Numbered from the stretch's first letter, positions 1 to 13,889 are shown. The stretch is DNA of 64,000 bases from Nautilus pompilius (GCA_018389105.1 JACATO010000648.1:1674001-1738000); one strand, 5' to 3'. Made by a program: numbers and translations. The notes: a model not told the origin generated them from the letters alone.

Positions 1-539
1 GGAAATACTGAAATTTAAATTGTTTTACATACTTATTTGTTTAAAATTAATTTACAGAGTAAAGAAATAAAAGCATCTAATACCATTATTATTATTATAT
101 TAATATGTACATATGAAGATGAGCACATCTTAAAACAATGAAATACCCCATTTTATCTATAAGGCTTTTAAGTTGATAGTATAAAGGTCTAGTGAGAGCA
201 TAGATGGGATCATTTTGTACAGACAATTACTGCATATGAGTAACATTTTTCTTTTATCAGATGATAATGTAATTGCGTATTCAGACATTGATCAAAGTGA
301 GAGACAGAATAGTATCAAATAACCGTATATAGACATACGTAACATCATCTCGGAATTTATTTCACATGTTACTGTTGCTCAAAACTAACCTGGAAAGGCA
401 CTGACAGTTACTCACAACACATTCAGTGATCTGTTAGACAGGTCTGTAGCTAACCCACAACACAAACTGGGTACCATTGACTTAGTAAAAACACTGTTTA
501 CAAAGTCAGAATTTCATCAGATTATGGACAAGTCTTTGT

Positions 540-1110
540 AGTATTCAAGATTTTTTTCTCTTATCTGACAAGTTCAGATTATAATAGCTTACCTCTAGTG
601 ATTATACCTATATGAGGAAAAGATCTAGATATTCATTTAGCCCAACTGTAGTTAAACATGGTGGCCACAGAGTGATGGTCTGAGCAGCAATTTAGTGCAC
701 TAATATAGCCAACCTAGCATTTATTGAGCGAGGCTTTAATTTAATGGCATATACCTTTGTCCTTACCACTGTTTCATCAAAGTAATATTGAATTAGGGGA
801 TCATCGTTTTTGAAAATGATACAAATCGCCACACCCGAATAATTCCTTAGAAAAGATAAAAGGACATGCGGTTTCTTTCCCAGTAATTTGAAAGTCCCGA
901 TATAATCATCAAATAGCTAATCACGTTGACTGATAACTGATCAACATGCCCAGAGCTTGGTAACACACATAGCAGATATCTTGAAGGCAGCACTAACTTT
1001 TCTATGGCAAATGTGGATTAGGCAGTGAGCAAGAACCTTAGTATTCCATGCCCTATGTGTTGCACATGGTGACCCCAGCAAATATTGATTTTACTGCATT
1101 TCTTTACTCT
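540..1110 (+). mobile_element. Tc1-like transposon fossil, transposase C-terminal part
   Basis: Plus-strand translation around 645-690 gives PTVVKHGGHRVMV followed by AAI, matching the Tc1 transposase block around the second catalytic Asp (usually KHGGGSVMVW). It is followed by a stretch resembling NLAFIERGFNLMAYTFVLT and, near 1085-1105, AHGDPSKY, the usual Tc1 C-terminus (ARGGxTKY). Stops and frame changes are scattered through it. Terminal inverted repeats were not found. It is an old, dead DNA transposon copy of which only roughly the last 200 codons can be followed. Confidence 0.6.
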
Positions 1111-1439
1111 GTACCACCATTAACCTTGCAATAATACATGTTGTTTTGGTTATTTTTAATTGCAGAACATTACATGCATATAGTGAACGAAAATAATATT
1201 CAACCATCTCAGAGTAACCAGAATTTCGACAAAGTTGGTAGCTAAAAATGTGTCTGCAGAGTCTAAGTATGTCACCTTGTTTTTATATAAATGATAAATA
1301 TGACAGAAAAAGAAGTATCGTTGATTCCTGTATGCCAATTATGTATTAAGCATGGAAATTTCTGCCAAATGAATATTTAACCAAATGCTTAATCTGTTAA
1401 AATATCGCTATTTATGTGTCAGTATAAGTACAATTTCAC

Positions 1440-1860
1440 TGTATTAATATTTAATGGCAGCTTTGAAAAATTATAGCGGGAAGGAAACTAAACCTCAACA
1501 ATGCTCAGCAAAGGTTCTTTGACAATGATAGTTTTTAATCAACTCATCGACTTAGGTTTTCTCTGGTCCACTCTTTGCTCCATGTCTTCCCAGAACTATG
1601 TAATTGGGTTTAGATCTAGAAACTGTGCAAGCCATTTCGACATCTTCACACAGTTTGATGTGCACTAGAGATTCGGTCTTGCTGAAAAATATAATTATGA
1701 ACAAATACTTTTCTTATCCTGGTTATCTTTATTCTTTCTTCAGTATATCATTGTTTGACCAGTTTATTCTGAAAGTCATAACCCCAAACAAAACCGTTTG
1801 ATTACCACCGTTAAAAGTGGACACCACATTTCCAAACTTTTCTCTAGACATCTTGTAGTC
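1440..1860 (-). mobile_element. Tc1-like transposon fossil, inverted relative to the previous one
   Basis: Read on the minus strand, the segment contains in order GFVWGYDF (usual VMVWGCF), NYIFQQDRISSAHQTV (usual FIFQQDNDPKHTA, the third-catalytic-residue region), a decayed counterpart of the WPxQSPDLNP motif around 1605-1640, and then VDELIKNY (usual LDELWxAI). The order and spacing fit a Tc1 transposase C-terminal half, broken by several stops and frame changes. It faces the fossil at 540-1110 tail to tail, about 330 bp apart. The two are too different to be one inverted copy. Confidence 0.6.
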
Positions 1861-1869
1861 CTAACTTAT

Positions 1870-4800
1870 ATCATCCTACAAACTGAAAAGGATCCTTTAT
1901 CTCAAAATACTCTGAATGATTTTTTTTTTTAATATGCCCCTTTGAAAACTAATTGTTTTGTTTTTCTCGTTAGTGATAAATGACTTCTTTCTGGCTACTC
2001 TTCCTTGTAATCCACTATCCTGGCTATTTTTTAAATTTCTTTTTAAACATTCTGAAATTAATAGCAGTTCAATCTTAAACCTCTGTCGTAGGTATTCTTT
2101 TACATTTTCCTTTATCATTCTCCTTTTATTTTGTTTGTTCCCTTTGTTTTTCTTTGATAACCACTTGTAAGCTTATTATGGCTCTAAACTTCACAATGAC
2201 GTGGTGGATTAGGGGAAAGCTACTAATCACTTTAGCAAATCAGCTCTGTACTCTTCGGTTTTCATGTTGGAGAATATATAAACTAAAATGAAATTACTTG
2301 CTTCAGAGCTCTTATACAACAGAGCTTATTTCATTTATTTATCTAATAAAAGCACATCTGGTGTATATCTGAATATTAATTTAACGGCAATTTTCATGTT
2401 GCAGTAAACAGTGCATGATTGGCATACAAAAAATGGAGATATGTTACATGCTGCACTTGTTTTCTTGTTGTGTACTTGTTATACATGAAAATTCCAAGTG
2501 GTATAAACTTTGGAAAAACATTAAATGTATTTCAACAATCAGCTCTGTCAACAGACCCATGGATAGCCGAAAACCTGCACGTATAATATAGGTATGGGGG
2601 TGCGTGTACAATATTTTCTGTAAAGCACTCTTTGATATTATAGCTGAGCTGAGACACCAAAAATTCAGAAATATTTATAAACAAGATCAATCTCTCGGTG
2701 ACGAAGAACGATACAAGCTGAATCAAAATTTATAATTACAAAAAAAAAAAGAAGATATACTTCAATATCTCATAGGTGAGATTTCTGATGCTGACTTGAC
2801 AAACCTGTTATACACTCAAGTAACTTTTTGATTTATAAACAAAAATGAACAAAATAAAAAATAAATTATTTTGAACCCTCTGTGGTCACCATAGCAACAA
2901 CTGGCACCTGAAACCCAGTTAATTCTACCCAATAGTATACAACAGTTTCTTGTTATCTTTGCATAGCATCTTGGCAATTAAATTTTTCACAAAATACCAC
3001 ACCACCATCCATCGCTGGTCTCAAATGCTCTGCCCTGCAAGGTCTACACACCTAGCAGCTTCTTTGATGTTTTAACTGCAAAATCACTCAGGGAGATGCA
3101 TATCAGCATATATACTGTAAGAATTGAGTGAAAATCATGTACTGAAAAGGAAAAACTTGCTGTCACTAGAAAAAAGTCAAAATTCTAAGTGAATTTTCTT
3201 TCTCTTATTTGTAAGCTGGTCACATGTTCGACACTAGTGTGTGCATCAACAGCATGTAAACACTATCACATTTTCCATGCAATGACTTCACAACATTTTT
3301 TTGGATAAATTAACTTTGAAAATTGATTTTAAAAAGGAAGATCATCTTCACTAATGTTAGTATCATCTCATTTATTTATTCCATGTAATATAATCTATTA
3401 TAAGCTTGCCTTGGGGCTAACCAAGAACACGTGTAGTAAGTAATACATTTATTTAGACAGATTCTGAGCTATACTGACTTAACAGCGAGTTAAACAATTT
3501 CCTTTCTTCTGCCCGAAAAAATAACAGGTAAAAAAAGAGAGTTTGTTCATTCACCGACAATGTAGTCTAAAAATTAAAAACTACACTGCTTTAGCGTTAG
3601 AAAAAACACTTTCTTAAATTTTCCGTCACCTAACCTAATGGAGATTTAAGAAAGAAACTCAAATGCCCAATTAAGAAACACCTGAGAATGAAAAATCAGA
3701 ATCAATGTATTTACTGTGGCAAGAAAAGAAATGGACATTGGCTACAAATCGCCATCGCTCTAAATGCTGTCATAAATGACAGTTCTTGCTGTACTACTGC
3801 ATGAATCTCACTTGCTTGCATAAGTTTATCAATTTATTAAAGAATCACATGAAAATTCTATCCCATTCAATGCAGAGAAAGGAAGTTTGTTCATGCAGAT
3901 AAAAGTTTTGAAATTCTTTTCTTCTTTCTGTATTGTCCCTTCAGGGTTCAAAGTCACCTTGACAAACTGTTCGTTCTGAATTGGATTCTTATAAACTGTT
4001 TTCATTTCCATGGTGACAAGTATGAATTTGTGCACAAAAGCAGTTTTCTAGATCCTTCAACCCCCATCTCAAAGAATTAAAGAGAAATATATATATTACA
4101 GATCTGCACATTATAGAACACTTTATTGATTTTTCTAATCAATTTGCTACAATGCTGACTGACAGGCATTGTGATCTTTTTTAAAAATGCTTTGTCCTAG
4201 AAAATTGTATTTTATAAATATTACAGAAAATATTACTGGAGTGGATCAAATGTGCTTTGCTTTCCCAGTAGACTTCTTGAATTTACAGCTACTGCAGCAA
4301 GTGAAACAATTCAAAGAATTTTTTGTTTTTGTCCTTAGATACAAGTCAGTCAAAAAGAACATTCTAAATATTTGCTTTCCTTATTGACAAAATAAATAAA
4401 TACCATTAATCTGAAAGATTTTATGATACAGTAATCAACTTTATTATGGTTTGTTATAATAGAGAAAGAAAAAATAAGATTGACTTTGGTTTCTACAGTT
4501 ACTGTAAAAGACGAGCAAATTCAGGCATATGTCACCATTTGAAAGTCTGAGCAGCTAAGAGGAGTCACAGAGAATCAATAAACAAGCTTACTAACATACA
4601 AGCCCTTTCTGATCATTTGCATATGCAATCTGTAGGTGCTGTTGAAGTCCCAACAATACAGTGATTCTTGTGAACAGCAGCTGACACATATACCCCCCAG
4701 GAGGCATACAAAGAATTACTTATTATTATCAAGATCAAGGATGTAGAGAGACAGAATTAATCTCTATATGAAATATGTCCAACAACATGAAGTAAATTTC

Positions 4801-5100
4801 ATTCCAATGTTCAGCAATGATTATTGAATAACATCAAACCGTTTGAGACAGGGAAAATATAGAAATATGGGTTTGCTGTATTTATGCCCTATAGTGAAAG
4901 CTGTGCACACAGGAAATGATAAAAATATGCTGATTGCAAGAATGCAGGAAAGGAAAAGGCTGAATATACTGGAAACTAATTTATTTCATCTAAACTTAAT
5001 TTAAACAAACAAAAAAAAAACAATTTAGATACGCAGTTCTTTTTTTTTTAACCTTTTTTAAAAGCAACATAATTAGCTAGAGTTGTCTCCCTTAAAGACT
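1870..5100. other. AT-rich sequence without assigned gene
   Basis: No gene is recognised. The open frames here are short (65-75 codons) and of random composition. Poly-A and poly-T tracts are present. Nothing further could be supported. Confidence 0.4.
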
Positions 5101-5115
5101 ACTCAATGTGCAGAG

Positions 5116-5128
5116 TGATGATGATGAT
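5116..5128. repeat. Left target-site duplication of SINE
   Basis: TGATGATGATGAT here equals 5464-5476 and brackets the SINE exactly. The duplicated word is itself low-complexity, which weakens the argument slightly. Confidence 0.6.
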
Positions 5129-5463
5129 TGTTGTTGTTGTTGTTGTTGTTGAGCGAGTTGGACTTCCGAACAAGGCTCTGCCAATGGCATTGTATCCCGT
5201 AAAGACAAGTGGCCTGTTCTCTGTCGAGTCCTCTTCGTTACTGAGAGATGTTTATCGAGCCGACAAGTGGCCAGGTCCATCCGACACCGTGGGCCCCAAG
5301 GACCCGGGAGGTCTCTCTCACGTCAGGCACCAAGGAATTGCCATACAGCTGTTTCATGCTATGGCGATCAGCGACAAGTCTCCTCCGACCCCAACCTGGG
5401 ATCGAACCCGGTACAGGAGCAATGGTCCCCTTACGGAGCTAACCCGCTACCACCTGGCCGGTC
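5129..5463 (-). mobile_element. tRNA-derived SINE, complete copy with (AAC)n tail
   Basis: Read on the minus strand the 335 bp unit starts with a tRNA-like head. Its A-box-like sequence is TAGCGGGTTAGCTC (about 5441-5456), and its B box GGTTCGATCC (about 5400-5409) is a perfect RNA polymerase III internal promoter B box. A unique body of about 230 bp follows, more GC-rich than the surroundings, and the unit ends in a (CAA)n tail at 5129-5150. It is flanked by identical 13 bp direct repeats, as expected for LINE-mediated insertion. The intact boxes and matching duplication suggest a relatively young insertion. The three plus-strand reading frames that run through it are incidental. Confidence 0.8.
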
Positions 5464-5476
5464 TGATGATGATGAT
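5464..5476. repeat. Right target-site duplication of SINE
   Basis: Exact copy of the 13 bp word at 5116-5128, directly next to the tRNA-like head of the SINE. Confidence 0.6.
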
Positions 5477-5489
5477 GGCAATGATAGGA

Positions 5490-8400
5490 GAGAGAGAGAG
5501 AGAGCGTGTGTGATGATGTTGTTGTATAAGCTAAAATGGATTTGTTTTTATAAGCTATAGGAAATAAATGTAAAAATACTCTACTTTTGTCTTTTGTCAG
5601 CTGCATAGCAGCCATAGCATCAACAAAACAAAACAGAAGCAAAGTTTTAGTGTTTGTTGTGTACAGTTCTATTGAGCATTATGAAAAAAAATTGTCTGGA
5701 AAAAGTTTTCCATTTGTCTGGATCATGAGCATAGGATTTATTGTACTGTAAATTGAGGAATACTTTGGCGAAGTAATATTTTTGCTAGTATGAACTGAGG
5801 AATACCTGTGATTCAGTTCAATTATGAGACAATTAGCTGCCACCAAGAACTGAGGAATTCCGATGATTTAGTTGCCACTAGGATGTCAGCATAATGTGAT
5901 GCATGTTGCTACTATAAATTGAGAGATATCTATAGTTTTAGTTGCCACTAGGAAAATGTGACTTAATCAAGGTGGGACTAGATGATAGCTTGAAATAACA
6001 TCAGTACCCTTTTCTTTACCTGCTCTTCTCAGGTGTGTTTACTACATCTTTTGCTGTACTAAAGAGAAAAAAAAAACCAGCTAAAGTAAACACTGCCGGA
6101 AATGGTAGCAACTTTTCACCTCACAACAGATTACTAACAGATAGAACGACTGCACAGACAGTGTTTTTACCTTAACTAGTCCTGATATCTCTGATGAAAC
6201 TTGCAGTATCTCAGGAGAAAGCCCTAAATTTGTGTGTATATATATTTATATATAGTTTACTAGTAAATTTATAAGTTAGAAAGGCAACGTCAATAAAAGG
6301 TACACACACATATATATTTATATCCCTTATAACAATCGAAAACGATGGAAAGAAAGTCAATTTAAAATACATGGTAACCAAGGATAATCATGTCCATTAT
6401 ATGAATAATTATTGCCCAATAAAAATGTTTAATTATGGAGCCTCCATAAAGAAAACAGGCAATCAAACACTGCTTAATAATTCATTAGTCTACTATTTTG
6501 AAAAAAAAAAAATGTCTATTAATAGTCAGAATAAAGAAGAAAAATTATAGAAAAGTTTCTGAGAATAAACTTTTCCGGTTATATGATCAAAGTTGGTTTG
6601 CTGTATTTCAGCATGTCTCTAATGATAAGTGTGTTGTTTTGATTGTCATTTCCCAGAAGTGTGACCCTACACAGTAATAATGGTCTTTATTATCCCAGTT
6701 GGGGTAGGCCGTTGAGCACAACAGCTGGAATCAGCACCAGGCTGAGATATTTACTGCAGTAAGCAGGACTGACAAAAAAGAGAGTTCCAAAATTTAGCTG
6801 CGGGTCATGTCCTCTTGACATGTCCGGCGAAAGAAAATACCGGTGATTTATAATAAATTTCCAACGTCCAACAATTGCAACTATCCAAGATTAATTTCCA
6901 GATAGCCATTGATGAATTAGCTCTAATGAAGTTACTGATGACCGTGTGTCCCTAAAAAAACAACAGTCAACGTATATTTCATGACAGCCATTGTAAAGTA
7001 AAGAAAGAAAACTTTTTTACCTTACACTGCTGGTGGAGAAGATAACAGAACTTTGGTACTTCACCACAAAAAAATGTCAGCTACTCAGATCAGTCAGTCA
7101 ACTACTACATCAACAAATGTCAGGGTTAGGGATCTGAATTAAATAAACAAACCCCCCCCCCACAAAACTAAGAGTTTAGAAAAAAAAATGACAAACGAAC
7201 CAACCAACCCAGTTGCATGGTACAGCAATACCAAAAAGTTGTACATCATCATCTTCTTCCTCTTTTCTTTGCGTTTCAAATGAAATTTGACTTTTTTGTT
7301 TAGTTTAGTCGCAAACAAACATGCCTATTTTCTTACATAAAATTTATCATTTTAATTTACTGGAGGAGAGCACCAAGCTTTTCTTGTTTGTTTGTTTTCT
7401 TATCATCTTAGCCACTAAATCAAGTCTTCTAGAACATCAATAAACTCAGTTATAGAAATAACGACAACAACAAAACAGAAAAGAAAAGAACAAACAAAAT
7501 GTTATTTTTGGGAGGAAAGAATGTAATTAAAAAGACAAACATTAATACACCTTAAAAGAAATAATTATGGATACATTTTTTTAAAAAAAAATAACAAGGT
7601 AACAACATGTTTAAGGAGCCACATTCAAGTTTCCGAAACCATGATCGCAACTGTCAGCCTGCATATCCATCATCTCCTGAGAAATCCTAACTGACATGCT
7701 CACAGAACTCTTCGGTTCCAAAAATGATGTGTATGTATATATGTATTTGGCATGTTTGTCTAAGTATCATACAACATCATAAGTAAATAGAACACCTAGT
7801 ATATTATTCTACTGAGATTTAGCAAAAGCACCATCTTTAAAAAAAAAAAAATTCACAGTTACCTGCACTTGAATAAGTATGACATGCCTTCGAAAGCAAA
7901 TTTTATTTTTCAGGATTGTTGAAAACTTAGTTATTTGGCATATTTCATTTAAAAGTTTTTTTTCTTTCTTTAAAAAAAAATTTCACCAAAATGGATGTGC
8001 ATCAAAAGTACTATGAATTAATGTTAGTAATGCAGACGTGCAATATATCTAAGTGGTGGCCATCTTTCCATAATAATCTGAACTTCATGATTTGAGGTCC
8101 CCATGGAGAAGAGACTTTCATAAAAACACAGACGTACAAAACCACACCCACAAAATATTACATATAATCTTCAGTACACTATTTCTATCACCATTTTAGA
8201 GATAGTGGAAAGATCTTGTTAAAAAGGTACTGAATTTTCATCTCAAAAGCTGTCATTTTTAAAAAATATTTTGGTTTATTTATTTTATTTTCTTGGTGTC
8301 AGCTTTAGTAGTGTTTAGTATAGATTAAAGAGAAAGCTGAGGGAGGAGACAACTTAAAATATAATAATAGAAATACTGCATGACATTACTCAGGCTTAAT

Positions 8401-10735
8401 CTCCAAAAAAATTGGATGTCCTACATCAAGAAAATTTTAAAAAAATCTTCATATGTGATCTGTCCTAACATTTAAAAGGTAACATGTGCAAACTGCATCA
8501 GTGATAAAGGTAAGTTTAAGTCTGAGCTTTGTGTTATATGACCTGCGCAAATGAGATGGCTACAGTGATATACCAAAAATTACCACTGACCAATGAGAAA
8601 CCCTTGCCTATAATAGTGCAAAAACCTTAGCCCGAACACACCATGAAACTTATATACTTACAGAGGCTTAATTAACCCTTCTCATCATCTACCAAGCATC
8701 ACTAGGTCAAATCTAAACCATGTTAACTCTATGCTCCAATATATCATCAACAGATATATTTAAAAGAACCTGACTACAACATTTTATCCATTGATAGCTT
8801 AAACTGCCCTTAAGGGAACTACTATATTCTTTAAACAGAAAAACAAAAAAAAAGTTATGGAAAAAGACCTAAGCTTTCAGTCGCTTTGTATTCAGTAATA
8901 GAACAAGTAGACAAATTCGACATTAAGTGATTTTGCTTCAGATTCAAAGAATTAGTTAAATATAGTTTTTACAAGACAGAAATCCATCACACCTTATAAA
9001 TTGTGCCCTTCCCCTTGCCAAGAAAAAAAGAAATGATAATGTCCTCAAGAATAATTAATTGTAGAAAACCTAAAATTCTGCTGTGTCCGACATGTTCAAA
9101 TTTAAAACCCTTAGTTGTTTCAAAGTCATGTCACATCAAATAACAAATATTTTTTTGTTGTTGTTTAGTATATTCAAGATCTTTAAGGACCTGAACACAT
9201 TTAGGCAAATCTATCCTTAATTTTTAAAAAAAAATAATTTCATCCATCTATGCCTGTGCAGCCTTTTCGATGATGTGGGCAAATAAAGACTTGTATTGAA
9301 CAGACTAAACTTTCTCCAATTTTACAGTTGATGCTTCAGTCACAATGTCAAAATCGTTCTGCTGACGGAAACATCTTATAAACCAATGAAAATAAGGAAT
9401 GGCAAAATATTAACTGGAACATCATACACACACACAAACACACAAAAAAAAAATGTGAAATTTCTGTACAACACCAGTGTTCATCATCAACAACAAGACA
9501 AGAAATGGGGGTATAAATCAATGAGGAAATTTCTCTGAATGTGAGAGATTTAACTATCCTGAGGCAAATTGGAATCTTGAAAAGGGAAATAGATCCAGTG
9601 CTAATAAATTTGTTAACCATTTATATCAATTTTTTTTTTTAAATTACAAATAATCTCCAGTTTACAAATGGCACTTCAATGTTAGATGAACAAATTAAGA
9701 ACATTTCACTCATTAGCTAATAGTTGACAGGAATTCACTCCACAATGATCATTCAACAAATGTAAAAAAAAATATGCTGCAGTAAATAAATGGAGTGGGA
9801 ATGGAAGAAAATATTTCCCCACAAACATATATGGTAATAGTTTTAATTGGATTTATTTTTTTAAAGCAATTTTTTTTCTTCTTCTTCTTCTTCTACGTAG
9901 GAAACTGAATTCATAAATAAGATAAAATGGCAAGAATGAAACATGTTCAGTCTTGGGTGCTTATAATCAGGGTATTTAATGTGAATTTCTGCATTTTTCC
10001 TTTAACTGTCAGAAAGTGGACAACTAATGCGTTTTTTCAAGTCCTTTTCCTTATCTAATTGTGAAAGCAACTTTATGCTGTTTGGCAAACTAAAAGCAGC
10101 ACAATATAAAGTATATAATCAATTATACACTGTACATGATGCCCAAAAAAACCCCTTTTTTTAAAAAAAAATATGATGAGACTGTTACAGTAACAACCAA
10201 TAATAAAAACAGAAAAAAATTAGTAATCATTACCATTTTATGTTATAATATATATATTTATAATACGGATGTATAATTTGCTATTGGAGACATTAGCAGT
10301 CACAACGCAACACACTAGCTAGCTACCTTCAAGAAACAACAACATAAGGGGATCTTTAAATGGAAGATTTCCAGATCCTCTATAAATAACTCTACATTCA
10401 AGTGGCAACCAACATAACAGCAATGACACTTTGATATATAGAATTAAAAAAGAAAAGAAAAAAGTGTGTGTGGTTAATTAATTTTCTGACCAGTATCTGT
10501 TTGTTTTAACTATCTTGTATACTGTTTACCAATGAAACAATAATGTTTTTATTTAATGATTTACTCTCTTGCTCATATCTGTTTGGAAAGGTGGATATTT
10601 ATTAAAAATTCCGTTTTAGCAAGTTTTACTAAGTAAGTGTACTTTAACAAACATTCTGAGTGCAAATACTGATCTTCAGCATTATCCAATATCAGTATTG
10701 CTCATTTATTACATACAACTCAATAAAATGGTCTG
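5490..10735. other. AT-rich sequence without assigned gene
   Basis: No coding region, RNA gene or mobile element was recognised. The stretch contains many A and T homopolymers, a poly-C run near 7153, and CTT repeats near 9880. Open frames are 60-90 codons and look random. Confidence 0.4.
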
Positions 10736-10740
10736 CCATC

Positions 10741-10767
10741 TTCTCTCTCTCTCTCTCTCTCTCTCTC
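10741..10767. repeat. (CT)n microsatellite
   Basis: Uninterrupted CT dinucleotides over about 26 bp. Confidence 0.95.
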
Positions 10768-10999
10768 AAGCATAACTTCACTACAGGCCTTTAAATTCTT
10801 TGAATAACAGCAACAATTTGTCACCAGGCAGCCAGGACCACAAAGCCTACAACAATTCACATGCAAGCCTAACTCTGATATATATTGCTCCTTCAATGCC
10901 AGCCTAAACAAAACCTGGTTTAGTATTTCTTACTGCAAATTGATGGTGTTTATTGATCCCTGCAATTAGAGCAGGCCCTGTGGAGCAATTACTACATTT

Positions 11000-11240
11000 T
11001 GATTCCAATAGCCATCTAGCCAGTTTGTCTCTTGGTCAGGTCCTGCAAGCGGTTTGTTTGAGGCACAGTAATTAGGAGCATACTGGCACAAGGTAACAAT
11101 GCACTATGACTCCAGGCTACCATGTTGAGTTTCCATTCTCACAATCAGAAGTAATAATCCAGCACAACAAACTTACCCATCATTAAAGACTACCACTATG
11201 AAATACACCAATCTGTGCAGATGAAGTGAGGACACAGACA
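11000..11240. other. Higher-complexity block, candidate conserved non-coding element
   Basis: About 240 bp almost free of homopolymers, in contrast with both flanks. A donor-like GTAAGT on the minus strand is present near 11172, but no convincing exon is attached. The function is unknown and the call rests only on composition. Confidence 0.2.
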
Positions 11241-11299
11241 GATGGATTCAATAACTAAACTCACTCTGATTATTTTCCCACCTCAAGAAAAATAATGAA

Positions 11300-11301
<2 letters not shown>

Positions 11302-11362
<61 letters not shown>
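11302..11362. repeat. Compound (AT)n(GT)n microsatellite
   Basis: About 28 bp of alternating AT followed by about 30 bp of GT. This is a Z-DNA-prone and highly mutable tract. Confidence 0.95.
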
Positions 11363-11364
<2 letters not shown>

Positions 11365-11559
11365 TTAGAAATGTATAAAACTTCTGAAATCAGTACAAAT
11401 GTTGAACAATTTTAAGGCCTTGGGATAAAATTTTACTGCCAAAAAGGAAATTTCAGGAACTGGAAAAAAAAACCAACAAACAAAAATCAAAGTAGCTGAT
11501 GAAGTACGTGGTATGTTCCCATGAAGAGAAGGTGCTAATGATATGCTAATATATCAGCC

Positions 11560-11740
11560 CTGGTGTTGCTGTATTGCCTGTCCCCCCCTTTTTTTGTGCC
11601 CTTTAAACAGACACGCCGCCGGAAGGCGCTCTGGCGTAGCATTGCTTATCAAAGTGAAATTCCCAAGACTCTTTCCAATGCCTTGATTTCAAACATAGCG
11701 AGTCCAGCTTAACAAAAATCTGAAGGTATCATGCATGAAA
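11560..11740. other. Higher-complexity block, candidate regulatory sequence
   Basis: Unusually GC-rich for the window (GACACGCCGCCGGAAGGCGC near 11611) and free of simple repeats for 150 bp. It contains TATCAAAG (about 11648-11655), the reverse of a TCF/LEF-type CTTTGATA site. No reading frame of note. Enhancer function is speculative. Confidence 0.25.
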
Positions 11741-11869
11741 TAAAATCAGGACACCTCTTTAAACCGTGTAGCATAACAAAATGTATGATGGTTTCATTTG
11801 GTTGTAAGTTGCCGATGGTTTTTAAGTAAATATCAGGGCACACGAAACAAAAGTAGAGTGAGTGCCGTC

Positions 11870-13590
11870 AGAAAAACCTTCAAAGTCTAGCATACAAATT
11901 AAATCTGTTAATTTTAAGTACCTAAACTCAATACGTACAAAAGTGCATGGTCTTTTGTTTGGTTTTTTTTTATTTTACTTATACCACCAAACTTGAGTGA
12001 CTAACTACTTCTACTCTGTTTTTACTGTCAGTTAAAATGGTATGTCAAAAATTTTAAACTATTTACATTAATGGGTCTTTCTTTTTTTTTCAATTTAGAA
12101 TTAAAAGTATGAGTTATTTCCCTTTTTTGCAGCGACATTAGAAGTACACACATTTTAACAAAGCTAATGCTTAGTAAAATTAATAAAAAGAAAAGAGGAA
12201 AATATAGAATATTTTACGATACTTTCCCGATTAAGGAAAAAAAAATACAAAATTGCAATTTAAATGTTCCAAAACTTAATATGGAGTTTTTTTATTTTTT
12301 GCAGTCACAACAACAACAACAACAGAACTCCTGCAGACAGTAGAATCATAGAGGAACACAATATACAGGATCCTTAGTTAATGCGAGGAAGTACAACGGT
12401 TAAAGAATTCCCCCTTCCTTTGGGTATGGACATATCTGTTGATACAGTTTGTTTTTTTTTAAAAGTCCCATGATATTATTATCAATAATCTACTACTGGC
12501 AATTTATTTGATTTGTTGGTTATATTTTTTGCTAAAGAAAGATTTACTACCACTGCAGACAGTTTGGATGGCTGCTATCTTCAATAAAAACAAAGAATAC
12601 CAATCGTGCAAACAGGCAGCCAATAACTTAAATCAGGAAGAGAGGAACTGTTAGAATACAGCAAACAAATAACTTCAAAGCACATTATTACAAGTGTATG
12701 AAAATGAATTCCAAAGTGGCAGCATCGAGAAAACTGGCAGGTTGGAAGGAGAGAGGAGAGGGGAAACTTTGGTGGTTTGAGATGAACCAAAGAAAATGGT
12801 CTGTATGGGGAAACCTTCACAAAGAGCAGTGCAACCTAGAAAATCTTTGCATCACTGAAACCTTAATTTGCTTACATAAGGTGAAAAGAAATCAGAAGTT
12901 AGTATCCAATGATGCAAATAGCTAACCAAACTTACAGAAGCAATATTTAAAGCAACAAGAATTCTCCCCTGGAATCTAAATGTTGACTGATTTGCAGAAA
13001 TAGTTAAATGAACAAAGTTTATTTTTTTCTATTATTTTTTGTATGCATATTAAATAAATTGAATAACAACAACCTTGGTTATTTATTTATTTATTTATTT
13101 ATTTTTAATTTTAATTTTCAAAGATTTTAAACTGCTTTTTTTAAAAAAAAAAATCTGATTGGTTAATTTTCAAAGATGGACTCTGTAACCTGCCAATATA
13201 AGATGCCAACTTATCAGACTGGTCATGATAAACAAACTATATGGCTTGTTTGTATCAGACAAGAGAGATAATGAAACAATATTGCAACCCTAACAAGTTG
13301 CATCACTGGGAAAATAAACCAACAACAGCAAAGAAGAAGATGGTGATAATGAAAGTTCTCTTTTGCTTGCCATTGTACTCCCACTAAAGAAAACATCATC
13401 ACTACCTAAACTGCATGCTCTAATACAAGTAAAAACCAGTTTAATTATATAAGCACTGATAATATCAAGGAAATGCAAAATGAAAAGAAAGATTTTTTCC
13501 TCCTTTATCAGAACATATAACAATGATTCCCTCAAAGTGCAAGTATCATAATGTTGCAATGTTATTCAGAGTTAATCTTGATCACATTAA
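11870..13590. other. AT-rich sequence without assigned gene
   Basis: Contains a (CAA)n run near 12305 and a (TTTA)n tetranucleotide repeat at about 13080-13106. No gene recognised. Overlapping short frames at 12581-12925 on both strands have no recognisable features. Confidence 0.4.
13080..13106. repeat. (ATTT)n microsatellite
   Basis: Six to seven ATTT units in a row. Confidence 0.9.
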
Positions 13591-13594
13591 CACC

Positions 13595-13880
13595 AGAAGT
13601 GGGCAGCAGAATGGTAGTCTATTGATTAGCTTAATGAACTGTGAAAGTTAAGAATCTGAGCATGCTTCTATGGGAAGCAGTTAGGCTCTGAAAACTTCCT
13701 GCCGTGGTTTCTCCATAGTCTTCTTTTTCAGCCAACTACACAAGATTTCTCCAACATCTAAAAATGAAAAGCACTGACAACCCTGCTACAACTGAAAGTG
13801 CCCAGCTCCACACAGCACAGCCACTGCAACACTTTCCAACAGACTTCTTCACCGAGATCGCTTACCTAGTAGACGTCAAT
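13595..13880 (+). mobile_element. Old tRNA-derived SINE copy, ATG-tail family
   Basis: The head-like segment (13600-13690) contains GGTAGTCTATTGATTAGC, a decayed A-box region. It is followed by the family body CTCCAACATCTAAAAATGAA at about 13751-13770 and then by a CAGCTCCACACAGCACAGCC segment also seen, in diverged form, in the copy at 15505-15775. No flanking duplication was found. The copy is strongly diverged. Confidence 0.45.
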
Positions 13881-13889
13881 ATGCACTAA

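Noticed and set aside
5395-5460. Possible tRNA gene
   Set aside because: B box is perfect but cloverleaf pairing is not complete and the segment is the head of a SINE with target duplication.
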